From contig NZ_RXNQ01000035.1 in NCBI RefSeq assembly GCF_004138205.1, positions 230,672 to 294,671 of the forward strand: a stretch of DNA of 64,000 nt. The letters run 5' to 3'. The notes under the pieces were generated by a model. That model saw only the letters and a program-made list of their open reading frames with translations. It made no database searches and had not been told where the DNA came from. Made by a program: the position numbers and the translations under genes. Shown one piece after another: positions 36,708-45,343 of the stretch. Numbering within the stretch: the stretch's first letter is position 1; each line of letters opens with the position of its first letter. Origin of the DNA: Pedobacter sp. SYP-B3415. Lineage in GTDB: Bacteria; Bacteroidota; Bacteroidia; Sphingobacteriales; Sphingobacteriaceae.

Positions 36708-39499
36708 TTCACCAAAAATTTATAGGTTCCTGAGCCAACTGCTACAAGGGTATTTTTTTCTTCGCTCCGCAAAATTTTTATGTCCGGATGCTGGCGCGCG
36801 TTCATGCCTGATTCGGTGATGCGCTGACCGGCTTCCGCCGGAAGATATACCGTTGCCGAGGTATTCGGCGGGATGGTCGTTTCGAGCATAAATTCTGAGC
36901 CGTCGCGCTTCCACCTGGTGCTGATCGTGCCGGAAGGCGAATCATAAGAAGCAGCGGCGTGTCTGATATCGCCGACCGGCTCCGGCCTGATGATAATTTT
37001 GCTGAAAGCGAGACCGGTTGTATCCTGTCTGATTCCGCCCAGGCCACTGTATAGCCACTCCATCAAATGGCCCAGCATAAAGTGATTATTCGACACCGAT
37101 GGCAGAGCCGCCCATGATTCGGTCAGCGCCGTGGCACCCTGGGCAAGCTGATAGCCGTAACCCGGAACGTCGCTCCTGCTGTTCATATCATAGATCACAT
37201 CAGAACGGCCTTCCTGTTCAAGTACCCGGAGTACATACCTGTATCCGATATCGCCGGCAGTAAGGCTGTTGCCGCGTCTGCGAATGTCCGCGATGAGGTT
37301 CTCAAGCACCTTTGCCCTGTTAGCCGGCTCTGCCATGTCCATGTAGAGGGCCATCGCATTTGCCGTCTGGCTGCCTGTGGCATACTGCCCGGTAGCAGCA
37401 TCAAAAAATTTCTTATTGAAAGCGATGCGTACATTTTGTGCAAGCGCTGCATATGCCGATGCATCGGCACGGTTTCCCAGTACGGCTGCAATGCGCGCGG
37501 CGGTTACAAGATCAAGATAATAGATGGCACTGGCTGTTACACCCATCGGCGTAAGCTGCGAGACACCCGGCGGGTTTGGTCCCAGGTCATACCAATCGCC
37601 AAGGCCCTGAAAAAGGAGATTTCCTTTTGCCCTGGCAGCGAGGTAGGCCAGGTAAGCCCTGATCATCCCGTAGTTCTCATGAAGTGCGTTTTTGTCGCCA
37701 TACCATTCGTACATGTTCCATGCTGCCAGGATCGAGCTGCTGCCCCATTCAGGCGAGTCTCTGAACATGCCATCGCCGTAATCGAATTTGACGTACTCCG
37801 GCGCTATTTCCGGCACCAGGCCTTCGGCGGTTTGTGAGTTACGCATGTCTTCAAGTGCCTTGCGAAACATGGGGGCAACATCAAAATTGTAGCGGACTGA
37901 GGCGCCCATCAGGTGCACCTGTTCAAGCCAGCCGAGTTTTTCACGGTGCGGACAATCGGTAAAAACGCTCGCCATGTTACTTTTTGTAGCCCAGTTGATC
38001 AGCTCAAAGGTTTTGTTAAACAGCGGCTCAGAACAGGCAAAGGTTCCGGTTTGCGTTGCTGCGTTTCGAACATGCAAAGCAGAAAGCGCCCTTAGCCGCG
38101 GCAGTTCCCGGACCTCCGGTTGGCCCGCAGGTATTGCACCTTCAACCTGCAGGTACCGGAATCCGGAATAAAAGAATCGTGGCTGCCAGGTCTCGGTTTC
38201 CCCGCCTTTCAATACGTATGTAAAATAACTCGGACTGCCCGAGGGTTTTTGGTTAATTGTTCCGTCTTCATTGAGCAGCTCGGCCTGGCGGATACGCACC
38301 GTATCGCCCCGTTTGCCTTTAACTTCCAGGCGGATGATGCCTGAGGCATTCTGCCCCAGGTCATACACCCAGCCCTTTGCAACAGCCTTTACAGATTTTG
38401 GTTCGAAGCGGTCAAAGAAACGCATGGGCGCTGTCTGCTGGGCAGATAATGCCGGTCCCCCGGTCAGCACCGCCGCTTTCCAGCTACGGTCATTAAACCC
38501 GGGCATATCCCAGCCGCTTTGTTCCAGACGCGCATCATAATCCTCACCGCCATAGATGCTTGAGAAAGTTATCGGCGAAGGCGCAGTTTTCCAGCCGGTG
38601 TCAGAAACGATATTTTGCTGACTGCCATCGGTGTATTCGAGCAGCACGCGGCAGATCATTTTGGGGTAGCCAAATGTGCTTTTCAGCTTCCGGTACCGGC
38701 CCTTTACAGGCGGCGTGTAGTAAAACCCGTTACCAAGCATAACCCCAAGCGCATTTGCCCCCCACCGGAGTTCTTTACTGATATCAAAAGTTACATATAA
38801 GGCTTGTTTGTCATACTTGGTCCAACCCGGATCAAGGAAATGATCGCCAACCTTTTTACCATTCAACGTCAGTTCGAAGTGTCCAAGCCCGGAAACGAAA
38901 GCTGTAGCCCGTTTTATTTTTTTTGCTATACGAAATTCCCTGCGCAGCATCGGCAGCACATTGCTGGTGCCGGCGGCAAATTTCTTCTTATCAGACGGAA
39001 GGATATCAATACTGCTGTCGGGCATTTTTTCATATCCGATCCAGGCAGCCTTTTTCCAGTCTCCTGGCGTCAGCAAACCCATTTGCCAGCTGGCTACCGG
39101 GCTCCAGGCCTGCCTGCCCTTATTATCCCAAACAGCGACACGCCAATAATACACCCGCGCAGCCTGCAGGGTCTTCCCGCCAAAGCTGATCTGTTGTGTT
39201 GTGCTCCCGTTCAGGCGACCCGAATCCCAGATATTTGCTTTGCCTGCCAGGAGCAGCTCTGGCTGGTCGGCAACCATGACCCGGTAAGCCGTCTGCATAA
39301 TTCCGCGATCAGCAGCACGAAGCTGCCAGCTCAGGGCAGGTTTTGCCTGATCGACACCGAGCGGATTTTTGCGGTAGGCACAGGTCAGCCCGTCAACAGC
39401 AAGCCCGGTACCGGCCAAAAGATGCATAGGTACCGACAGAACCACTATGACGGCAAAAAACCGAACCATCCGGAAAGAGATAAGGGATATTGTACTCAT
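36704..39499 (-). CDS. GH78 alpha-L-rhamnosidase, secreted (first gene of operon 1)
   Basis: 931 aa with an N-terminal signal peptide (hydrophobic FFAVIVVLSVPMHLLAG). The GH78 order is complete: N-terminal Ig-like domain (LTCAYRKNPLGVD, PALSWQL), two beta-sandwich domains (ATAFVSGLGHFELTLNGKKV, LGNGFYYTP), the (alpha/alpha)6 barrel with DCPHREKLGWLEQ carrying acidic catalytic residues, and a C-terminal sandwich (RWKRDGSEFMLE). It removes alpha-L-rhamnose by inversion. It is the promoter-proximal gene of operon 1, divergent from iclR; a palindrome (39507-39521) lies 8 bp before its start and a full promoter consensus at 39582-39614. Confidence 0.94.
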   Translation of the reverse strand: MSTISLISFRMVRFFAVIVVLSVPMHLLAGTGLAVDGLTCAYRKNPLGVDQAKPALSWQLRAADRGIMQTAYRVMVADQPELLLAGKANIWDSGRLNGSTTQQISFGGKTLQAARVYYWRVAVWDNKGRQAWSPVASWQMGLLTPGDWKKAAWIGYEKMPDSSIDILPSDKKKFAAGTSNVLPMLRREFRIAKKIKRATAFVSGLGHFELTLNGKKVGDHFLDPGWTKYDKQALYVTFDISKELRWGANALGVMLGNGFYYTPPVKGRYRKLKSTFGYPKMICRVLLEYTDGSQQNIVSDTGWKTAPSPITFSSIYGGEDYDARLEQSGWDMPGFNDRSWKAAVLTGGPALSAQQTAPMRFFDRFEPKSVKAVAKGWVYDLGQNASGIIRLEVKGKRGDTVRIRQAELLNEDGTINQKPSGSPSYFTYVLKGGETETWQPRFFYSGFRYLQVEGAIPAGQPEVRELPRLRALSALHVRNAATQTGTFACSEPLFNKTFELINWATKSNMASVFTDCPHREKLGWLEQVHLMGASVRYNFDVAPMFRKALEDMRNSQTAEGLVPEIAPEYVKFDYGDGMFRDSPEWGSSSILAAWNMYEWYGDKNALHENYGMIRAYLAYLAARAKGNLLFQGLGDWYDLGPNPPGVSQLTPMGVTASAIYYLDLVTAARIAAVLGNRADASAYAALAQNVRIAFNKKFFDAATGQYATGSQTANAMALYMDMAEPANRAKVLENLIADIRRRGNSLTAGDIGYRYVLRVLEQEGRSDVIYDMNSRSDVPGYGYQLAQGATALTESWAALPSVSNNHFMLGHLMEWLYSGLGGIRQDTTGLAFSKIIIRPEPVGDIRHAAASYDSPSGTISTRWKRDGSEFMLETTIPPNTSATVYLPAEAGQRITESGMNARQHPDIKILRSEEKNTLVAVGSGTYKFLVK

Positions 39500-39506
39500 A
39501 ACACGA

Positions 39507-39521
39507 AGTTATGCCATAACT
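39507..39521. promoter_or_regulatory. Candidate IclR operator (palindrome) ahead of operon 1
   Basis: AGTTATGCCATAACT is a perfect palindrome with 6-bp arms and a 3-bp centre. It lies 8 bp before the GH78 ATG, downstream of the operon 1 promoter boxes and in the gap shared with iclR. IclR proteins bind palindromes of about this length; binding here would block transcription of operon 1. Inference from position and symmetry. Confidence 0.5.
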
Positions 39522-39581
39522 GCAAAGACGCAGCCGGTGGCAGAACGGGTTTTATTGGTTTTTGGTTAGACTCGTTTAATT

Positions 39582-39614
39582 CAAATATAAATGTTTTTTT
39601 TAAATATGAACAAA
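39582..39614 (-). promoter_or_regulatory. Operon 1 promoter (Bacteroidota consensus)
   Basis: On the minus strand TTTG (39611-39614), 21 nt, then TATATTTG (39582-39589), a perfect match to TTTG-N19-21-TAnnTTTG. It gives a leader of about 75 nt before the GH78 start and contains the palindrome at 39507-39521. Confidence 0.7.
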
Positions 39615-39635
39615 TACTGCATGCGAAATTGTAAC

Positions 39636-39668
39636 TTGAAATAAAAACATCGCATTTTTGTATGTTTG
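39636..39668 (+). promoter_or_regulatory. iclR promoter candidate
   Basis: TTG (39636-39638), 22 nt, then TATGTTTG (39661-39668), a perfect TAnnTTTG box. It overlaps the TTG start proposed by the longest frame (39666), which supports the ATG at 39687 as the true iclR start with a very short leader. Confidence 0.55.
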
Positions 39669-39686
39669 AATGAATTAACCAGGTAT

Positions 39687-40472
39687 ATGAAAGAAACCGA
39701 GTCAAAATATCAGGCACCCGCTCTGGATAAGGGCCTTGACATTCTCGAATATTTATCTTCTCAATCGGTACCGCTCTCGCAGACCGAAATTGCAACGGGT
39801 ATCTCCCGCAGTCCGAACGAAATTTATCGTATGCTCATGAGCCTTGAAGGAAGAGGTTATGTGCTGCGCGACGAAGTTTCGGGAAAATACAGGCTTTCGC
39901 TGAAACTTTTTTATCTCTCGCACCGGCATTCACCGATAGACGAGCTGCGAAAGGCTGCGCAGTTTCCGCTGGAGGAGCTGGCCAACACGGTGCGGCAGTC
40001 CTGCCACATGAGCATCTTGTATATGAATCAGGTCATGGTCGTTATTCATGCAAAGAGTCCAGGGCCTATTGCGCTCTCAATCGAAGAAGGGAACCTGTTT
40101 CCGTTGCCGCTTACAGCCTCGGGCCGCGTTCTGCTCGCGTTTATGCCTGAGCAGGAACGCAAAAAAATCCTGTCCGTTAACCCCGTCTTCAAAAAATATC
40201 CGAAACCTGACCGTCAGCGTTTCATCGATTCGTTAAACGCAATTGCCGACAGCGGCGCTTATCTGAAGCCGAGTGATCTGGCAGAAGGTGTTACTGACAT
40301 TTCAGTGCCGATTGGCAGACATCAGAACGGCGTGGTAGCGTGTCTGACCATTTCTATGCTCAGCGCCTTGCACAACACCGACTCACTCAACCAGGACCAG
40401 ATTCTGGAGCATGCCAACCAATGCGCCGCTAAAATCGAGCAACGCATCGGTCTGATCGGTTTCCCGCTTTAG
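39687..40472 (+). CDS. IclR-family transcriptional regulator
   Basis: 261 aa from the ATG at 39687. The N-terminal winged helix-turn-helix (about 12-72) contains PLSQTEIATGISRSPNEIYR and SLEGRGYVLRD; the C-terminal ligand-binding domain (about 85-255) has LPLTASGRVLLAFM and LAEGVTDISVPIG, typical of IclR. IclR proteins sense small acids or sugars and usually repress neighbouring catabolic genes. It sits exactly between the two big operons, divergent from operon 1, and its stop codon overlaps the stop of operon 2 by 4 bp. It is the only dedicated regulator in the locus, so it likely controls at least operon 1. Confidence 0.93.
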   Translation: MKETESKYQAPALDKGLDILEYLSSQSVPLSQTEIATGISRSPNEIYRMLMSLEGRGYVLRDEVSGKYRLSLKLFYLSHRHSPIDELRKAAQFPLEELANTVRQSCHMSILYMNQVMVVIHAKSPGPIALSIEEGNLFPLPLTASGRVLLAFMPEQERKKILSVNPVFKKYPKPDRQRFIDSLNAIADSGAYLKPSDLAEGVTDISVPIGRHQNGVVACLTISMLSALHNTDSLNQDQILEHANQCAAKIEQRIGLIGFPL

Positions 40473-42646
40473 TTGCGCAGGCTTACGGTATAACTTTTCC
40501 CGGGCTGCAGTGCTAATTCATATTGGCCGTTACCGGTTTTGCGGGCACTGGCGCCATCACGGCCCGGTTTTGATTTGCTAGTAAAGCGCAGCAGGCCTTC
40601 GCCTCGGGCAGCCCTGACACGAATCTCTCGGCTGCTTGCGTAAACCTGCACATCGCCTTTTGGGGTAGGTACGGTACCTTCAATCCACTCCAATCCGCCG
40701 CGGCTGGGTTCAACCAGATAGGTGGCATAACCGGGCGAAAGCGGTTTTACACCAAGATAATATTTGCCGAGCAGGTAGAGCGGGCTTGCACCCCAGGCGT
40801 GGCACAAACTTTTACCAAATGGCCTGCCATACATAGCCAGGTGCCCTGCCCCGCTTTTATCAGGGTTGTACTCTTCCCAGAAAGAAGTCGCTCCCAGCTT
40901 CAGCATACCGCCCCAGTAATCTTTTATTTCTTTGGTTACCAGCGTCTGTTCGCCAAGTGCACAAAGTGCCTCCAATTCGTAAAACCGCATATAGGGGGTC
41001 GTGATCTTCTTAACGTCATTATTCAGCAGGACGGATTTTTTGACTTGCTGTTTCTGCGGTGCATTAAAGTAATCGAAAAATATCCCGAACATGTTGGCAT
41101 ACCGTGTTACGTTACCGGCAGGCTTACCCTTGATTCGGCTATGAACAAGCGCCTGTTTTTTTTCGTCCCAATACAGGCTGAAAATCTTTTCGCGAAGTGC
41201 CGACGCCTGTGTCCGGTATGCTAAAGCAGCGGCTGTATCTTCTGCCAGGTCGGCGCACAGGGCCATGGTTTCCAGACTCCGGCAAAAGAGCACCTGCTCG
41301 AAACTTACAGCGCCTTCTTTGCTCAAACCTTCTGCCCAGTCTATAAACACCCAATCGCCCGGCATCCACTCAAGCAACCCCTCGCTGTTGCGCCGCTTAT
41401 TAGTAAACTCCATCAGTGTTTTCATGCGCGGATAAATGGCTTTTACAAAGTTTTTGTCGCCCGTATAATTGTAGTAATCATAAATACCAAGAAACCAGTA
41501 GAACGAATAGTCCATGATGGTGTTGATATGAGCGGTTACGGGATCTTTGCCCCTTTGCGCCCAAAGGGTGCGTACCACTGTCGGCGAGTCGAAAAAAGCG
41601 TAATAATTCATCAGGTAACTCTGATACGCATCACCAGACCACACCCAGCGATCTCTTTTAATACCGTCAATAAAGAATTCCCGCGTGTTCAATTCAAATG
41701 TATACCTGGCGATGTCCCATATTTTGTTGATCCCGGCATCATTACACCTGAAACTTCCCCGATTGTTTACCGGTGCAAATTCGTAATCCATCCCGATGCC
41801 ATCGAGCTGTATGCCCAGGCCATGTTCAACCTGTACAAATCTGAATGCCTTTGAAAGCGATAATACGCTGTCGCGTTTTTCGGGATTGTTTATATCAAGT
41901 ATGTCTAGCGTTTCACAGAACTCTTTTGAAAGGGCCTCTTCTTTTGACTCACCATAATAGAGGGTGATCAGGCCTGATCCGCGCAAACCTTTCAGGCGCA
42001 CAAAACCGAATGTTTCCCGGCCAAAATCTGCAATGAATCCGCCTGCAAGTTTTTCAACCTTTACTGCTTCCACAGGTTTTACCGGCAGGCGGTATGCCGA
42101 CGGCAGTACAGCCATGTCTGTCATCCCCCAGCTGCCCGCAGGAACGAAAGTGGTTCCCGACTTATCGGAGGTTTTGCCGCTGGCATCAATCCATTCTTTA
42201 TCCTCAAAAGTTGCCAGCCAGCTGGTATCTGAATGGATGGTTTTGCCCCGGATGAAAACAGCAGGCACGTGAGCCTGGTTGTAAACTTTCAGGCTGATGC
42301 GGTGTTTGCCGGCGGGTACCCGGAAAGTGCCTGGAGAAGCTGGAATGGCTTTACCGTCAATTTTCAGGTTGTACTGCCCTTCGACCTTTACCAGTACCTC
42401 TTCCTCTGCCGGCACCGTTACCTCCTTGTGAAAGTCTACCAGCGCATAGTGACTATCCATTTTCCAGAACGGTGGAAAAAACGAGCCGCGCTCGGTACGG
42501 CGGTTCTGCATTACATTACTCATCCAGATATCAAAATCGCCGGGATACCAGATCCAGGAAGCCGTTTGCGCCTGCAGGCTTTGCATGATGAAAAAGAAAG
42601 ACAGAAACAGGCAGGCAGACTTCGAAAGTTTTTTGAAAATATACAT
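40469..42646 (-). CDS. GH78-like alpha-L-rhamnosidase, secreted (last gene of operon 2)
   Basis: 725 aa with a signal peptide (LSKSACLFLSFFFIMQSLQA). It lacks the full N-terminal sandwich set of the other GH78 proteins and starts directly with a short beta domain (ASWIWYPGDFDIWM). The barrel motif FIDGIKRDRWVWSGDAYQS replaces the more common DCPxR..GW form but keeps the acidic residues at equivalent spacing, and YFFAPQKQ-like helices and a C-terminal sandwich (VPTPKGDVQVYASSR) follow. This shorter branch is usually annotated alpha-rhamnosidase; activity is less sure than for the long ones. It overlaps iclR tail-to-tail. Confidence 0.82.
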   Translation of the reverse strand: MYIFKKLSKSACLFLSFFFIMQSLQAQTASWIWYPGDFDIWMSNVMQNRRTERGSFFPPFWKMDSHYALVDFHKEVTVPAEEEVLVKVEGQYNLKIDGKAIPASPGTFRVPAGKHRISLKVYNQAHVPAVFIRGKTIHSDTSWLATFEDKEWIDASGKTSDKSGTTFVPAGSWGMTDMAVLPSAYRLPVKPVEAVKVEKLAGGFIADFGRETFGFVRLKGLRGSGLITLYYGESKEEALSKEFCETLDILDINNPEKRDSVLSLSKAFRFVQVEHGLGIQLDGIGMDYEFAPVNNRGSFRCNDAGINKIWDIARYTFELNTREFFIDGIKRDRWVWSGDAYQSYLMNYYAFFDSPTVVRTLWAQRGKDPVTAHINTIMDYSFYWFLGIYDYYNYTGDKNFVKAIYPRMKTLMEFTNKRRNSEGLLEWMPGDWVFIDWAEGLSKEGAVSFEQVLFCRSLETMALCADLAEDTAAALAYRTQASALREKIFSLYWDEKKQALVHSRIKGKPAGNVTRYANMFGIFFDYFNAPQKQQVKKSVLLNNDVKKITTPYMRFYELEALCALGEQTLVTKEIKDYWGGMLKLGATSFWEEYNPDKSGAGHLAMYGRPFGKSLCHAWGASPLYLLGKYYLGVKPLSPGYATYLVEPSRGGLEWIEGTVPTPKGDVQVYASSREIRVRAARGEGLLRFTSKSKPGRDGASARKTGNGQYELALQPGKSYTVSLRN

Positions 42647-42658
42647 CAGGGTATGAAT

Positions 42659-44242
42659 TTAATGTCCGTTAAAAAAGAGATATAAGCCAATCATGACCAC
42701 TGCAAGTGCTGCCCACACCAGCCAGACGCGTGCTTTTGTACGCGGTATCGCTGTAGCGGCAGCAGAACCGTTAAAAACGACCGGCGCCGGGTCTGTTAGT
42801 GTAATGGCTACGGCCAGAATGGTAAGCAGCATAAACAAAAGGAAAGACAGGACGAGGTAATGCGGCCAGAAAGCGTATTGGTCGGGCGGAAGTACCCAGA
42901 GATACAGGACTCCGGTGCCGAGGCTGATCACGGAACCGGCCGACAGCACAAAATTAACGGCACGCCGGCTGTTGCGTTTCCAGAATACGGTCAGGAGAAA
43001 GACTACCGAAAGCGGCGGTGCTATAAAACCAAGTACAGACTGAAAAACATCAAAAAGGTTCAAACCTTTTATGTTGTCTATAGCCAGGGTGACGAGAACG
43101 GCGAAGATACAGCCGGCAATAACGGTATAGCGGCCAACACGGATGATCTGTTTCTCGGTTGCTGCCGGATTCATCTTTTTAACATAAATATCCATCGTGA
43201 AGACCGTGCTTAGGGAATTGAGCGACGAGCCGATGGTACCGACCAGTACCGCCACAAGCACGACAATAACCAGCCCGTTAAGCCCCGGCGGAAAAAGATT
43301 TGTAACCATAGTCATGTAAGCTTCGTCGGGATTCTTAAGACCGGGGAAGAGCACATAACATAAAACACCTGTTAAAATAAACAGCGGAAGTGAGAGGATT
43401 TTTAACCAGCCGATAAAATTTACGCCCAGCTGCCCCTGTTCGAGGTTACGGGCGCCAAGCACTGATTGCACCATAGCCTGATCGGTACAAAAGAAGGCAA
43501 TAGCTGCAACGGGATAACCAAGCAATATGGCGTACCAGGGGTATTTCGGATCACTTGCCGGCTGCACCAGGTTCCAGAATGCGGACGGCGTACGGTTATA
43601 CAGTTCGCTGATGCCGCCCACCCGGTCAAGCCCGATCCAGCTCAGGGCCAGCGATACAGCGATCAGGAGGATCATCTGGAAGACATTCACACGTGCAATG
43701 GCGCGAAGGCCGCCAAAAAAGGTGAAGATTCCTGAAAAGAAGACGAGCACAATTACCGATTGCCACATGGGTATACCAAGAATCTGCCTGACAAGAAAAC
43801 CACCGGCAAACAGCCCGAGTGAAAGCCAGGAGATCAGCATCTTGACGAGCGCATACCAGGCCAAAATATTTTGTGTCGAGTCTCCGTAACGCTGCCCCAT
43901 AAACCCGGGCATTGTACTAACGCGGGCAGCAAGGTATCTAGGCGCAAAAACAATGGCAAGCAGAAAGAGAAACACAAAGGCGTACCAGTCAAAATTGACC
44001 GCGACGATGCCTGTGCTATAACCGATGCTGGCAAAAGCGAGCAGCATGGAAGGGCCTACGTTCGTTCCCCACATATTGAAGCCGATGCTGTACCAGTTTA
44101 GCGACTTATTGGCCAGAAAAAGCGTTCCGCCGGTCTTACGCGCGGATACACTGGCGCGATAACCGATCCAGGCCAGCACCAGAACATAAATTACTACAAT
44201 GGCATAGTCCAAAATTGTAAGCCGGTCTAAAATGTTGTTCAT
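42659..44242 (-). CDS. SSS-family sodium:solute (sugar) symporter
   Basis: 527 aa with about 14 hydrophobic spans. It starts in the membrane (LDYAIVVIYVLVLAWIGY), then has SIGFNMWGTNVGPSML, where SGLT-type proteins have their sodium/sugar-site glycines, and GGLRAIARVNVFQMILL, the family signature region. It should use the sodium gradient to import a sugar or small glycoside. It lies between the GH78-like gene (12 bp) and the Gfo/Idh/MocA gene (9 bp), making it the transporter of operon 2 just as the FucP-like permease is for operon 1. Confidence 0.92.
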   Translation of the reverse strand: MNNILDRLTILDYAIVVIYVLVLAWIGYRASVSARKTGGTLFLANKSLNWYSIGFNMWGTNVGPSMLLAFASIGYSTGIVAVNFDWYAFVFLFLLAIVFAPRYLAARVSTMPGFMGQRYGDSTQNILAWYALVKMLISWLSLGLFAGGFLVRQILGIPMWQSVIVLVFFSGIFTFFGGLRAIARVNVFQMILLIAVSLALSWIGLDRVGGISELYNRTPSAFWNLVQPASDPKYPWYAILLGYPVAAIAFFCTDQAMVQSVLGARNLEQGQLGVNFIGWLKILSLPLFILTGVLCYVLFPGLKNPDEAYMTMVTNLFPPGLNGLVIVVLVAVLVGTIGSSLNSLSTVFTMDIYVKKMNPAATEKQIIRVGRYTVIAGCIFAVLVTLAIDNIKGLNLFDVFQSVLGFIAPPLSVVFLLTVFWKRNSRRAVNFVLSAGSVISLGTGVLYLWVLPPDQYAFWPHYLVLSFLLFMLLTILAVAITLTDPAPVVFNGSAAATAIPRTKARVWLVWAALAVVMIGLYLFFNGH

Positions 44243-44251
44243 GGCAGCGGC

Positions 44252-45343
44252 TTAAAATGAACCCTTTAATCCTGCAGCGTCAAGCACGGTGCGAAGTCTG
44301 ACCGGCTTACCGGTTTCCAGCGAACTGTCCATAGCCCGCAGCAGCGCGACGGTGCCGATGCCTTCACGGATGTCTGGCCAGGCCGTAATTCCTTCTGAAA
44401 GGCATCGCGCAAAGTAGTCGAGGTAATTCTGGTATTCACCTGCATGATGGCTTTGACCCTCGAAGCGGAAATAGTGTTTCAGGGCGGAATCACCCCAGGT
44501 AATGAGTTTCTCTTCGCCCCGGCGGTCGGTGAGTGCATAACGTAACTCATGGTAATCGGCCTGGCTGGCGCCTTGCGTTCCGCGCAGAATGGTGCTCATG
44601 CCGCTGTCGCGAAGTGCCGGCTGTGTTGGGCCGGTATACGCGCCGCTTACCCGGGCAATGCGCCCGTCTGTGGCTTTGAAAATAAAGTGCATCGTATCAT
44701 GATTTTTGAGACCCGCCCGCGCGCCGTTGCTGCTCAGCATACCATAACCCATTACCTCCTCAATATGAGGTAAGTACCACCGCACAAAGTCAACAGGATG
44801 GCTCAACCCACCATACAACCATTTAAAGGATTCCTTAAGCGACCACTCCTTTTGAAGAAACCACCGGTGATCGGCATGGTACTGCGCTTCGATGGTGATC
44901 AGCTCCCCGATCTCTCCCGCTTCAAAGTCCTGGCGCTGCCGCCTGGCCGGTTCAAAAAAGCGCGAACTCTGACCAATAAATACCTTTTTACCCGAGGTTT
45001 CTGCAAGTGCCAGCAATTCCGGCGCAGCCGAAAGATCGTCGATAAAGGGTTTGGTACAAATGACGTGTTTGCCATGCTGCAAGGCTGCTGCCACGTGCAC
45101 AGCGTGCAGGTGATCGGGTGTATAAATAGCGATCACATCAATCCGGTCATCGGCCAGGAGGGCTTCGTACCGGGTTGTCATATTCTGAAAATCAAACTCC
45201 TGCGCTCTTTGCTGAAGAAGCGAAGGGTTCACATCGCAGGCGGCGATCAGCTCATAAAACGGACTTGACAGAGCGGCAGACAATGTACTTCTGCCTTCGC
45301 CCAGGCCAAGAATGCCCAGACCAAGTTTGGTGTTAATGTTCAT
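44252..45343 (-). CDS. Gfo/Idh/MocA-family oxidoreductase
   Basis: 363 aa from the ATG at 45343 (MNINTKLGLGILGLGEGRST); the frame is open to 45394 but that stretch lies within the upstream gene. The Rossmann loop is GILGLGEGRS, the active lysine is in CTKPFIDD, and GLSHPVDFVRWY is the C-terminal His/Asp motif. There is no signal peptide, so it is cytoplasmic. It is only distantly like the operon 1 oxidoreductase at 27349. The 11-bp overlap with the beta-helix gene means coupled translation. Together with the TIM-barrel gene at 47878 it could form an oxidation-assisted deglycosylation pair (inference). Confidence 0.88.
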   Translation of the reverse strand: MNINTKLGLGILGLGEGRSTLSAALSSPFYELIAACDVNPSLLQQRAQEFDFQNMTTRYEALLADDRIDVIAIYTPDHLHAVHVAAALQHGKHVICTKPFIDDLSAAPELLALAETSGKKVFIGQSSRFFEPARRQRQDFEAGEIGELITIEAQYHADHRWFLQKEWSLKESFKWLYGGLSHPVDFVRWYLPHIEEVMGYGMLSSNGARAGLKNHDTMHFIFKATDGRIARVSGAYTGPTQPALRDSGMSTILRGTQGASQADYHELRYALTDRRGEEKLITWGDSALKHYFRFEGQSHHAGEYQNYLDYFARCLSEGITAWPDIREGIGTVALLRAMDSSLETGKPVRLRTVLDAAGLKGSF

